Assembly: GCF_026262505.1 (NCBI RefSeq)
Contig: NC_067205.1
Location: forward strand, 23,779,585-23,843,584
From: Trichomonas vaginalis G3
Taxonomy: Eukaryota > Parabasalia > Trichomonadida > Trichomonadidae
Reading direction: 5' to 3'
Length of the DNA stretch: 64,000 nucleotides
Part shown: positions 10,444 through 21,238 of the stretch, piece by piece
Layout: each line of letters begins with the position of its first letter
Numbering within the stretch: position 1 is the first letter of the stretch
Program-made: the position numbers and the translations under genes
Notes under the pieces: model-generated
What the model was told of the DNA's origin: nothing
The model's database searches: none
What the model saw: only the letters and a program-made list of their open reading frames with translations

Positions 10444-12749
10444 ATGACAGCAACAAACAACAACAGCAACTATATCGTTTCTGATGAAAAAGTTATTGAT
10501 TCATTAGTTGAGGAATTAGTTGTGGCAGAAACTAAAACCCTCAACGAAAGAATTGGTGAAAACATGATTGATTTACATAACTACCTCAAACATGATGGAG
10601 GAAGAGGAAGGAAAACTGGTATGGCTTTATTAGTAAATAAAATTTCGAATTTAACGGTTATAGATGTTGATATTAATAAATCGTACAATGATGAACTTAA
10701 AGAAACAGTTAGAAAAGACATTTTATCAAAACTTTCGGATAAAGATGTTATCGTTAAAACCGCTTCAGGAGGTCTTCACATTTATTGCAACACTAATTTC
10801 TTCTATGCAGTTTCGAACAGAATGATTAAATGTTATTCCTGCAATGATTATGATATTGATATCATGACTTCTATGGATGATTCAAAGCGTTCATTAGTGG
10901 TTATGGCTGATTCAAGAGTTCGCATGAATGCAACAGAACCAATCAATACATACTCATTCATTCGTGGAAGTTATGACTCAACATTAACTAGAACAGTGAA
11001 TGATATATTAAATGATTTGAATATTAAGGTAAAAGTTGAACAGAAGAATGAAGAAATAAAGAGTATAATGAATGAAAACAAAGATGTAAACATTGACGAT
11101 AAACTTGCCCAGAGCATAGTTGATGGCATCTGTGATTTTGAAGTACATAATGACGGTGGAAACATGAATTTAGAAAAAGAAATAACATTATTCACACTGT
11201 TTCAAGCAATTAATTCGTTACCTAATCATTTCATTAATGAAGCATACGATAACGTTTATAACTTCTGCAGTTTAACAGAAAATGCAAAAAGTAATTTGAA
11301 AAAGCACGTAGTAGATATGCACATTTAATGACTTCTCCATTTGTTTTGGTGAAGATTCTAAAACTATATCAAAGGAATATTATATGATGAATATGTTTTG
11401 CCTTTATTACGTAAGCCAAAAATAACATTTGATATCAAACTTGATGACTCGTTTTGATAACAGATATTAGACGCAAGGCTGAAAATCATCAGTATAAAAA
11501 CAGTTCTGAAGTAATTGAGGATTTATCACGTGTAATCCATTTTGTAGATTGTGGAAATAAATACTTCATTCAAAAGGACTATAATATCCACGACAAAATG
11601 AATCAAATATCATTCGTTCTTCAATCAAACATGAAAGAGTCACTCAAAATGATTAAATTATTTAAAGAAGAAGGTAAAACAATAACAGCATGGGATGTAC
11701 TATTAAATCAATTGTCTTCATTAACAGTTAAGGGTGTTTGCTTTAAATCTGATTCCCCAGATGTTTTCTCAACGTTTCAAGGTTATAAATACAACATTCC
11801 GAAAAGCCTGATTACTCAAAAATTGAGATGTTTATGAATTTCATTAAAGAAGCCATTTGTGATAATAACGATGAAGTGTATAAATACCTTCTCGGCTGGA
11901 TTGCATCAATGATTCAACATCCTGGAATCAAGAATGAAACAGCAATTATTTTGAAAGGACTTCAGGGAACAGGTAAAAACAGATTTACAGATATTATTTC
12001 TGAACTTCTTCGCTGGTTATTCATGTAAAAACATTACCGAAATAGGTGAGCTAACGGGTAATTTCAATTCAGTAGTTGAGAATAAAATGTTTCTTGACTT
12101 AATGAACTCAAGAATGTAGGTGAAGATAGACTCGCAAACTTCAACGCTTTGAAATCAATTATTACGGATAATGAGATTAGAATTAATGAAAAGAATCAAC
12201 CCAGAAGAACAGCACAAAACGTTGCAAACTTCATTTTGGTAACTAATAACGTTTACCCTGTCAAAATTGAAGTTGGAGACAGAAGATATGTAGTTTTAAG
12301 AATTAATGGTAAATTCAAGGGTCAATTTGATTACTTCAAGAATTTAATGAATTCATGCACTAAGAATTTATGATAATTTACTGACGTATTTTATCAATTA
12401 CGACCTTTCATCATTTAATGTACGAATCATTCCGATGACTGAAGCCAAACAAGATTTAATTGAATTATCAACAAATCCTTTAGATGTATGGATAAATACA
12501 CATTATGATGAATTGTGTGCAGGTATGACATGTAAAAATGCTTTATTCTGCAAACCATCAGACATGAAAGCAAGAATTCCAAATGAGTATTAAGGATAAA
12601 TGTGATAGGAAACATAGAAAATAGACGATAAACAAACATGGTGTTATGTTTTGAAAGAAGAAATGAAAGGATTATATAAACAGGTTGAACCAAACGATAA
12701 TGAGGATTCATTTACTGACGATGAAATACCTGTAAATGAAGCTTTATAA
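10444..12749 (+). CDS. D5-like primase / SF3 helicase of outer Maverick (broken)
   Basis: The first 200 residues look like an archaeo-eukaryotic Prim-Pol domain: LTVIDVDINK supplies the acidic pair and TASGGLHIYC the following conserved strand. Further on, ILKGLQGTGKNRF is a Walker A of superfamily-3 helicases. FILVTNNVYPVKIE and GDRRYVVLRING match the sensor region and the arginine-bearing end of D5-type helicases of large DNA viruses and virophages. It would open and prime the element at replication start. The gene is broken, with several breaks. It lies alone between two arrays of the same 121-bp unit in opposite orientation, which suggests an origin/initiator module or a passenger unit. 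Confidence 0.85.
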
Positions 12750-12767
12750 AGTATGATTTGAATTTAT

Positions 12768-15700
12768 TTTTGCCTTCCTCCTATGTTGTTGTCAAAATGT
12801 CATGTTGTCATCATTTTTCAGAGAAGTTAATTGACCTGGTAGCACATGGTAACATGTAGCACCTTCAGTTCTTCAAAATAATTCATAAATGCCTTCCTCC
12901 TATTTGTTGTCAAAATGTCATGTTGTCATCATTTTTCAGAGAAGTTAATTGACCTGGTAGCACATGGTAACACTGGTAGCACCTTCAGTTCTTCAAAAAA
13001 TAATTCATAAATGCCTTCCTCCTATGTTGTTGTCAAAATGTCATGTTGTCATCATTTTTCAGAGAAGTTAATTGACCTGGTAGCACATGGTAACATGGTA
13101 GCACCTTCAGTTCTTCAAAAATAATTCATAAATGCCTTCCTCCAGTGATGTTGTCAAAATGTCATGTTGTCATCATTTTTCAGAGAAGTTAATTGACCTG
13201 GTAGCAATGGTAACATGGTAGCACCTTCAGTCTTCAAAAATAATTCATAAATGCCTTCCTCCTGATGTTGTCAAAATGTCATGTTGTCATCATTTTTCAG
13301 AGAAGTTAATTGACCTGGTAGCACATGGTAACATGGTAGCACCTTCATTCTTCAAAAAAATTCATAAATGCCTTCCTCCAGTGATGTTGTCAAAATGTCA
13401 TGTTGTCATCATTTTTCAGAGAAGTTAATTGACCTGGTAGCACATGGTAACATGGTAGCACCTTCATTCTTCAAAAATAATTCATAAATGCCTTCCTCCA
13501 GTGATGTTGTCAAAATGTCATGTTGTCATCATTTTTCAGAGAAGTTAATTGACCTGGTAGCACATGGTAACATGGTAGCACCTTCAGTTCTTCAAAAATA
13601 ATTCATAAATGCCTTCCTCCTATGTTGTTGTCAAAATGTCATGTTGTCATCATTTTTCAGAGAAGTTAATTGACCTGGTAGCACATGGTAACATGGTAGC
13701 ACCTTCAGTTCTTCAAAAATAATTCATAAATGCCTTCTCCAGTGATGTTGTCAAAATGTCATGTTGTCATCATTTTCAGAGAAGTTAATTGACCTGGTAG
13801 CACATGGTAACATGGTAGCACCTTCAGTTCTTCAAAATAATTCATAAATGCCTTCCTCCTATGTTGTTGTCAAAATGTCATGTTGTCATCATTTTTCAGA
13901 GAAGTTAATTGACCTGGTAGCACATGGTAACATGGTAGCACCTTCAGTTCTTCAAAAATAATTCATAAATACCTTCCTCCTATGTTGTTGTCAAAATGTC
14001 ATGTTGTCATCATTTTTCAGAGAAGTTAATTGACCTGGTAGCACATGGTAACATGGTAGCACCTTCAGTTCTTCAAAAATAATTCATAAATGCCTTCCTC
14101 CAGTGATGTTGTCAAAATGTCATGTTGTCATCATTTTTCAGAGAAGTTAATTGACCTGGTAGCACATGGTAACATGGTAGCACCTTCAGTTCTTCAAAAA
14201 TAATTCATAAATGCCTTCCTCCTATGTTGTTGTCAAAATGTCATGTTGTCATCATTTTTCAGAGAAGTTAATTGACCTGGTAGCACATGGTAACATGGTA
14301 GCACCTTCAGTTCTTCAAAAATAATTCATAAATGCCTTCCTCCTATGTTGTTGTCAAAATGTCATGTTGTCATCATTTTTCAGAGAAGTTAATTGACCTG
14401 GTAGCACATGGTAACATGGTAGCACCTTCAGTTCTTCAAAAATAATTCATAAATACCTTCCTCCTATGTTGTTGTCAAAATGTCATGTTGTCATCATTTT
14501 TCAGAGAAGTTAATTGACCTGGTAGCACATGGTAACATGGTAGCACCTTCAGTTCTTCAAAAATAATTCATAAATGCCTTCCTCCTATGTTGTTGTCAAA
14601 ATGTCATGTTGTCATCATTTTTCAGAGAAGTTAATTGACCTGGTAGCACATGGTAACATGGTAGCACCTTCAGTTCTTCAAAAATAATTCATAAATGCCT
14701 TCCTCCAGTGATGTTGTCAAAATGTCATGTTGTCATCATTTTTCAGAGAAGTTAATTGACCTGGTAGCACATGGTAACATGGTAGCACCTTCAGTTCTTC
14801 AAAAATAATTCATAAATACCTTCCTCCTATGTTGTTGTCAAATGTCATGTTGTCATCATTTTTCAGAGAAGTTAATTGACCTGGTAGCACATGGTAACAT
14901 GGTAGCACCTTCAGTTCTTCAAAAATAATTCATAAATGCCTTCCTCCTATGTTGTTGTCAAAATGTCATGTTGTCATCATTTTTCAGAGAAGTTAATTGA
15001 CCTGGTAGCACATGGTAACATGTAGCACCTTCAGTTCTTCAAAAATAATTCATAAATGCCTTCCTCCTATGTTGTTGTCAAAATGTCATGTTGTCATCAT
15101 TTTTCAGAGAAGTTAATTGACCTGGTAGCACATGGTAACATGGTAGCACCTTCAGTTCTTCAAAAATAATTCATAAATGCCTTCCTCCTATGTTGTTGTC
15201 AAAATGTCATGTTGTCATCATTTTTCAGAGAAGTTAATTGACCTGGTAGCACATGGTAACATGGTAGCACCTTCAGTTCTTCAAAAATAATTCATAAATG
15301 CCTTCCTCCAGTGATGTTTGTCAAAATGTCATGTTGTCATCATTTTTCAGAGAAGTTAATTGACCTGGTAGCACATGGTAACATGGTAGCACCTTCAGTT
15401 CTTCAAAAATAATTCATAAATGCCTTCCTCCTATGTTGTTGTCAAAATGTCATGTTGTCATCATTTTTCAGAGAAGTTAATTGACCTGGTAGCACATGGT
15501 AACATGGTAGCACCTTCAGTTCTTCAAAAATAATTCATAAATGCCTTCCTCCTATGTTGTTGTCAAAATGTCATGTTGTCATCATTTTTCAGAGAAGTTA
15601 ATTGACCTGGTAGCACATGGTAACATGGTAGCACCTTCAGTTCTTCAAAAATAATTCATAAATGCCTTCCTCCTATGTTGTTGTCAAAATGTCATGTTGT

Positions 15701-17032
15701 CATCATTTTCAGAGAAGTTAATTGACCTGGTAGCACATGGTAACATGGTAGCACCTTCAGTTCTTCAAAAATAATTCATAAATGCCTTCCTCCTATGTTG
15801 TTGTCAAAATGTCATGTTGTCATCATTTTTCAGAGAAGTTAATTGACCTGGTACACATGGTAACATGGTAGCACCTTCAGTTCTTCAAAAATAATTCATA
15901 AATACCTTCCTCCTATGTTGTTGTCAAAATGTCATGTTGTCATCATTTTTCAGAGAAGTTAATTGACCTGGTAGCACATGGTAACATGGTAGCACCTTCA
16001 GTTCTTCAAAAATAATTCATAAATGCCTTCCTCCAGTGATGTTGTCAAAATGTCATGTTGTCATCATTTTTCAGAGAAGTTAATTGACCTGGTAGCACAT
16101 GGTAACATGGTAGCACCTTCAGTTCTTCAAAAATAATTCATAAATGCCTTCCTCCAGTGATGTTGTCAAAATGTCATGTTGTCATCATTTTCAGAGAAGT
16201 TAATTGACCTGGTAGCACATGGTAACATGGTAGCACCTTCAGTTCTTCAAAAATAATTCATAAATACCTTCCTCCTATGTTGTTGTCAAAATGTCATGTT
16301 GTCATCATTTTTCAGAGAAGTTAATTGACCTGGTAGCACATGGTAACATGGTAGCACCTTCAGTTCTTCAAAAATAATTCATAAATGCCTTCCTCCTATG
16401 TTGTTGTCAAAATGTCATGTTGTCATCATTTTTCAGAGAAGTTAATTGACCTGGTAGCACATGGTAACATGGTAGCACCTTCAGTTCTTCAAAAATAATT
16501 CATAAATGCCTTCCTCCTATGTTGTTGTCAAAATGTCATGTTGTCATCATTTTTCAGAGAAGTTAATTGACCTGGTAGCACATGGTAACATGGTAGCACC
16601 TTCAGTTCTTCAAAAATAATTCATAAATACCTTCCTCCAGTGATGTTGTCAAAATGTCATGTTGTCATCATTTTCAGAGAAGTTAATTGACCTGGTAGCA
16701 CATGGTAACATGGTAGCACCTTCAGTTCTTCAAAAATAATTCATAAATGCCTTCCTCCTATGTTGTTGTCAAAATGTCATGTTGTCATCATTTTTCAGAG
16801 AAGTTAATTGACCTGGTAGCACATGGTAACATGGTAGCACCTTCAGTTCTTCAAAAATAATTCATAAATACCTTCCTCCAGTGATGTTGTCAAAATGTCA
16901 TGGTAGCACATGGTAACATGGTAGCACCTTCAGTTCTTCAAAAATAATTCATAAATGCCTTCCTCCTATGTTGTTGTCAAAATGTCATGTTGTCATCATT
17001 TTTCAGAGAAGTTAATTGACCTGGTAGCACTG
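12768..17032 (-). repeat. Right array: 121-bp repeat in opposite orientation, about 36 copies
   Basis: The unit of the left array, reverse-complemented, runs for about 4.3 kb. Versions A (CTCCTATGTTGTTG) and B (CTCCAGTGATGTTG) are intermixed without an obvious higher-order period. Small length differences are concentrated in the first eleven copies, and one copy near 16870 is shortened. Low divergence implies recent amplification. With the left array it can form a kilobase-scale inverted repeat around the primase-helicase gene. Confidence 0.95.
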
Positions 17033-17052
17033 AAATAAAATTTTGTTATCAG

Positions 17053-17235
17053 TTATTTTATCATCATTTTATTAAGTTCATCTTTAGTTAATAATTTGAA
17101 TGGATTCACTAATGTTCCACCTTGAGTCACAACACTCGCCCCGGCTAATTGTGAAGAACCTGGGATAAGTACTCCATGAAATGATTTCATTGGTATCATT
17201 AATTTAGAAATAGTTGGCTTAATTAATTTTGTCAT
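17053..17235 (-). CDS. Small protein of 60 residues (unknown)
   Basis: Open frame starting MTKLIKPTISKLMIPMKS and ending KDELNKMMIK, directly downstream of the KilA-N gene on the same strand. It is mildly hydrophobic with a glycine-rich middle (GASVVTQGGTL), and no membrane segment is convincing. Its stop lies 20 bp from the end of the repeat array. Small virion or accessory protein is only a guess. Confidence 0.4.
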   Translation of the reverse strand: MTKLIKPTISKLMIPMKSFHGVLIPGSSQLAGASVVTQGGTLVNPFKLLTKDELNKMMIK

Positions 17236-17277
17236 TTATGATAAAAATAAAATTGCATAATTTAAATTTTTTCTTTC

Positions 17278-17955
17278 TCATTTTCTCATTTTCTCACAAT
17301 ATTTTTGTACAAAACGACCCCAAACTTTTAACTTCTTTTCTGCAGTTTCTAATGCTATCTTAGCGAGTTCATATTCTCTAAATTCTCTCTTTAAATCTTC
17401 TTGTTCCCATTGGTCTAGTTCGTATGAAGAATCTCTATAACCATAACATATCTCACGTTCATGTTCTAATTGTTTTTCACACGTTTTTCTAACTTCTTCT
17501 TCAAACAAATGTTTAGCATTCTCTACTGTATCTTCGAGTTCTTCTTCATCTAATTTCTCATGAACTTTCTTGTCTATGGAGTCCATAATATCTTTGACAT
17601 AAAATGCATACTTTACTGAGCACCATTCAGCAACAAAATGAACGAGGTCAGGATGTATGTAAATACCTTTGAATTCATTTATAACGCCCTTAGTAAGCTC
17701 ATAAAATGCTTGTTTTGAGGTTGAGCCACTTTTGGCTCGACCGTATTCATTCATCCAAAACTCAAGAATTTCCCGCATTTTAGCACTATTGAGAAATCTG
17801 TTTAAATGGTTTAACTTTCCTGCTTCTCTTGCCATCTTTGTTGCATTAATGTAACCATCCTTGTCTCTACTTAAGACTTCAATACCATTATAAGTGCCTT
17901 TTGTGAATGTTTCACCATTAGATTTGTTCGTGAACGTTTTTGCTTCGACTGTCAT
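17278..17955 (-). CDS. KilA-N domain protein of outer Maverick
   Basis: About 225 residues. The start is placed at the ATG of MTVEAKTF rather than the one 18 bp upstream. The string TGTATGTAAGAACAGAA leads into this ATG exactly as it leads into the start of the KilA-N-like gene at 36855. The core DGYINATKMAREAGKLNH, then FLNSAKMREILEFW, then GIYIHPDLVHFVAEWCSVKY is diagnostic of the KilA-N DNA-binding fold of phages and large DNA viruses. The rest is a charged coiled coil. It probably regulates element genes or binds element DNA. A short hairpin GAGCCA-CTTT-TGGCTC at 17723-17738 lies inside the frame. The gene looks whole. Confidence 0.88.
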   Translation of the reverse strand: MTVEAKTFTNKSNGETFTKGTYNGIEVLSRDKDGYINATKMAREAGKLNHLNRFLNSAKMREILEFWMNEYGRAKSGSTSKQAFYELTKGVINEFKGIYIHPDLVHFVAEWCSVKYAFYVKDIMDSIDKKVHEKLDEEELEDTVENAKHLFEEEVRKTCEKQLEHEREICYGYRDSSYELDQWEQEDLKREFREYELAKIALETAEKKLKVWGRFVQKYCEKMRK

Positions 17956-18017
17956 TTCTGTTCTTACATACAAATAAAAAAATAAATGAAAATAATTTTA
18001 AAACTAACTTTATTTTT
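17956..18017 (-). promoter_or_regulatory. KilA-N gene leader
   Basis: Read on the minus strand: AAAAATAAAGTTAGTTTT, AT-rich spacer, TTTATTTTTTTATTTG, then TATGTAAGAACAGAA and the start codon. It closely matches the leader of the inner-element KilA-N gene (36798-36854), although the coding sequences have diverged strongly. This supports both start choices. Confidence 0.6.
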
Positions 18018-18029
18018 GGACTGCATCAA

Positions 18030-18136
18030 ATTTCCAGTGATGTTGTCAAAATGTCATGTTGTCATCATTTTTCAGAGAAGTTAATTGACCTGGTAGCACA
18101 TGGTAACATGGTAGCACCTTCAGTTCTTCAAAAATG
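18030..18136 (-). repeat. Solitary copy of the 121-bp array unit
   Basis: One B-version unit in the same orientation as the right array stands between the KilA-N and tail-tip genes, about 1 kb from the array. It suggests that the KilA-N and small-gene block was inserted into, or flanked by, the repeat. Confidence 0.9.
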
Positions 18137-18247
18137 TAAGACATTTACGAAACATTAACGTAAACATTAACGATAAAATATATTTCTGCAGTTCATCCGC
18201 TACTTCATTACCTAATTAATTACAGACATAAAATATATTTAGTTCAT

Positions 18248-19183
18248 TCAATGAACTCTATACCATGCGAATATAGTCATAAATGGTGGCATATAATCTT
18301 TACCCAAGCCTGTTGGATTTGTTGTGAAAGTGTGTGAATGATTTCCTGTGGTTCCACAGAAAATACCCGCGTTTGAATCTACTGGGTCACTTGAAATATC
18401 ATATCTATCCATTCCCTGTCTATCCGAACCTGCTGCAAGATTTCTATAACCTCTTTTTGTTATTGAATGTGAATGACTACCTGTTGTGTTTGTCGTTCCT
18501 GTATGAGTGTGCGGTGGAAGGTTTGCTTCTTTAATTTTCTTCGAACCTCCCGCCGTCTTTGAATATCTAGCACAGTATAAGAATTTGTTTACAATCTGCT
18601 TCCATTCACCAAAACCTAAAACACTTGCTGGATTTGTTGAGTTCATTGACGTATAAATAGAACCAACAGGATATAATGTTTGAAGTATTTCATTTTTCAT
18701 GCTTGTAATCACATCATTTACTTCCGACTTCTTTGCATAATTTTCATCAACATATGTTTTATCCGCTTTAAGGTCTAAACATCCTGAAACCCATTCTGTA
18801 TCAGCTTTAACTTTAAAAGTCTCCAATGTCCATTCATGATACCGTTCAACCTTTTCTTTAATTTCATTATCTTTTTCATCAACATAAACCAAATTTGCCT
18901 TCTTATTTAACTCACTATCCACATATGTTTTATCCACTTTCTTCATTATGTCATTTAGGAAACCTTCTATGAATTCCTCATTTAAATTAAATCTTCCAAT
19001 CTTCAAAACTTTAGGAAATGCATTTAATGCGTAATATCTCTGTTCTTCTGGTGGAATTGATGTTATATCATCCGTTATTCCTTTAATTTTTGAATTCATA
19101 AATAAAATTTCTTTTATATTTGATATCACTGCACCACCTTTGCAAACGAATTCGAAATGGTCATTTTTCAATACTATCTCCAA
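18248..19183 (-). CDS. Phage-tail-like tip (receptor-binding) protein of outer Maverick
   Basis: About 311 residues. The N-terminal half has degenerate repeats of the form DKTYVD...KKANLVYVDEK, as in fibrous phage tail proteins. The C-terminal 140 residues (VGSIYTSMNSTNPASVLG, PPHTHTGTTNTTGSHSHS, SDPVDSNAGIFCGTTGNH, MPPFMTIFAWYRVH) look like the collar or baseplate-tip domain of bacteriophage tails, with its His-rich metal site. The DNA of this half is almost identical to 32325-32759 in the inner element. The true start is unclear, because the first in-frame ATG is about 29 codons in. A host-attachment role is inferred. Confidence 0.8.
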   Translation of the reverse strand: MEIVLKNDHFEFVCKGGAVISNIKEILFMNSKIKGITDDITSIPPEEQRYYALNAFPKVLKIGRFNLNEEFIEGFLNDIMKKVDKTYVDSELNKKANLVYVDEKDNEIKEKVERYHEWTLETFKVKADTEWVSGCLDLKADKTYVDENYAKKSEVNDVITSMKNEILQTLYPVGSIYTSMNSTNPASVLGFGEWKQIVNKFLYCARYSKTAGGSKKIKEANLPPHTHTGTTNTTGSHSHSITKRGYRNLAAGSDRQGMDRYDISSDPVDSNAGIFCGTTGNHSHTFTTNPTGLGKDYMPPFMTIFAWYRVH

Positions 19184-19193
19184 ATCTCATATT

Positions 19194-19310
19194 TCAACCT
19201 TTGCGTTTGTTCTGCGTCTTTGAATTATATGCATATATGGCGTATGTAACGGTTTGAAGGACCTGGGCGCTTTGCGCCTTAAGTTGCTGTGGTTGCTGTT
19301 GTTTAATCAT
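19194..19310 (-). CDS. Gln-rich 38-residue ORF upstream of tip gene
   Basis: MIKQQQPQQLKAQSAQVLQT... ends 10 bp before the tip-protein frame, on the same strand. It contains a GGCGC-TTT-GCGCC hairpin (19266-19278) of the kind scattered through these elements. It may be a leader ORF or the displaced start of the fibre gene. Confidence 0.3.
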   Translation of the reverse strand: MIKQQQPQQLKAQSAQVLQTVTYAIYAYNSKTQNKRKG

Positions 19311-19329
19311 TTATTATGATTTAAAAATA

Positions 19330-20038
19330 AATATTTAATCGCGTATCTCATCAGCTATTTTTTCTATTTGAAATTGCCATAATATTTCATTCATAAATTC
19401 TAAATCACAATCAAATAGGTCAGTTATTTCTAAATTTAATATTTGATAAATCTTTTGAATGAAGAATAAATGAATTCCCGGATAATTGAAACGGATATGA
19501 TAAAGAAAATGTGTTTAAGTTGATGGATAAAAGTTTTGTATTGATGGGTAAGAGTTAGGGTCTAATGTTTGATGTGAAATCTCATTGGGTATTAACTTTA
19601 TCACATTTGATTAAAATGAAATTGGAACCAGTGTCAGAATACAAAACATCCCCAACATCTTTTTCAAAATTTAATATCCCCAACAATGAACGAAGATGAG
19701 GAGTACAAAATTTAATTTTCAGCGGGAATTTAATAAGGTTATTTATTTCATCAAGTTCAAAAAGTTTATCAGGTTTTGATTTAAAATTTTCTTCATACCA
19801 TACGATAAATGATTCATTTAAATAACTTAAAATCGTGTTAATATCCCATTTCGCTATCACATTATTTATATACATATCATACGTTTTTTCATGGTCATCT
19901 TAATAAATGATATATAATCTGAAGGGTCTAAAGAATGGGATTAAATTTACCACTCACAGAAACGAGAGTAACATTATAAATTCCGCTAACTGTTAAATTT
20001 AATTCACAGTTATTATTCGAAATAATATTGATAATTGA
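19330..20038 (-). pseudogene. Broken virion-type gene (unknown) of outer Maverick
   Basis: Minus-strand coding-like stretch with segments such as DINTILSYLNESFIVWYEEN and IKFCTPHLRSLLGILNF. A helix-plus-strand pattern with LSYLNESF recalls the LLQCMISFNEMFEKKFNIEV region of the vertex-like protein at 42303-43136, but the similarity is weak. It runs divergently from the gene at 20035. A minor capsid role is a guess from position in the virion block. Confidence 0.35.
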
Positions 20039-20542
20039 CATTTTTTATTACGATTAAAAATATGGTAAAGCGTTATTTTCCGGTGATAAATAAAACTAGA
20101 ATAAGATTACCTCAAGAATTCATAAATTCAACGAATAAGAAATTCATTCATGTTATAAATTTTAGTGTTTTCAGAAAATATGAGTCAATGTCATATTCAT
20201 CAACAGGTTATATTTCACTTCATTCAAATTTAGTTCAATCAAACCCATATAATGACCATTTCATAAGATTTTCAGATGGTATTAAAAATGTAATTGATAG
20301 ATTTAAAATATGAACAGATTGACAATATCGAATTTTTGGAATTTTGGTTTAAAATATCCCGATGGAAACAAAGAAAGTTAAAGATAAAGCTGATACTATA
20401 ACAAAAAACAATTACAATGACCGATCCGGATAGTGGGGAACAAAAAGAAATAAAACAAACGATAGAAACTGGTGAAAGGTCAATTATTATTGATTATGAT
20501 TCAAAGGATTATTATTCAATAATGTTAATGCTTGAATATTAA
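20035..20542 (+). CDS. Possible vertex (penton-like) or minor capsid gene, broken
   Basis: Plus-strand coding stretch starting near 20035. TRIRLPQEFINSTNKKFIHV followed by a SVFRKY segment resembles the opening of the inner vertex-like protein (NRVTFKFPTDWIVNINEEKY, then AFRKVDF). Its end reads GERSIIIDYDSKDYYSIMLM. Beta-rich composition fits a small jelly-roll. The family assignment is tentative. Confidence 0.35.
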
Positions 20543-20889
20543 ATAGCCTTAACAAAGAATTTTTCAAGTGATATTTTATATTCATCAACTATTTTATTAT
20601 AAATATCATTATATGTTAAATGAAGTTCAGTTGTTGTTCCATTCTTTGTTAATCTTAATTGTGCTAATATCCTTTATAGGATTTATTTTTGCAACTGTTC
20701 CGCAGCATGAAACCTCATCATCTATTGAAAAATTGAATCTTAACGTCTGAATACCACAACAAAGAATGGCGATAATGTGAATTAATGATTCATAAGGTAA
20801 AATAATTAAACCGGATTGATCAATAAATTTATTATTGAATCATAATTATAATTATTATATCACGGTAAATTTTCATTAATTCAGAATTA
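20543..20889 (-). pseudogene. Broken minus-strand virion-type fragment
   Basis: Coding-like text on the minus strand includes FSIDDEVSCCGTVAKINPIK and TELHLTYNDIYNKIVDEY. It ends back to back with the gene at 20035-20542. No family is recognised, but its position among capsid-type genes suggests a virion protein. The fragment is broken. Confidence 0.3.
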
Positions 20890-21042
20890 ATGTCTATTTT
20901 ATATGGGTTCTCGATGTTTGATGAAAGAGGTGGGGGTATGTTGGATAAGTGGGAATTTCAACAGGTTCCTTTACCAGGTTCAGATAAAAATGATTGGGTC
21001 TCCATTCTCATGGTTTTCTTCATTCTCCTCATTCTTCGGTAA
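20890..21042 (+). CDS. Small single-span membrane protein, 50 residues
   Basis: Short frame MSILYGFSMFDERGGG... ending WVSILMVFFILLILR, a clear C-terminal hydrophobic segment of about 14 residues followed by Arg. It resembles tail-anchored micro-proteins found near capsid genes of many DNA viruses. The Gly-rich start and strong tail make chance less likely, though nothing identifies its role. Confidence 0.4.
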   Translation: MSILYGFSMFDERGGGMLDKWEFQQVPLPGSDKNDWVSILMVFFILLILR

Positions 21043-21238
21043 GTCACGAGTTAATAAAATTTGGTTGAGTTGCTGACCTTGTTAATTCGGGCTAACATTA
21101 ACTTTAACATTTGAATAATTCTGATTTATCATCATTTACGTTATAACCAACCGTAATCTCTGCTTTTGCGTTAGTGTCTTTTGACTAGTGAAAACTTCTC
21201 TCATTTATATTCGAATTAAAAAAATATATTTTAAACTT

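Noticed and set aside
12427-12711. Minus-strand gene opposite the helicase end
   Set aside because: It is the shadow of the primase-helicase coding strand, which shows the meaningful composition.
9326-17032. CRISPR array
   Set aside because: The repeats are 121-bp direct tandem copies with no unique spacers, in a eukaryotic element. They form a satellite-like array.
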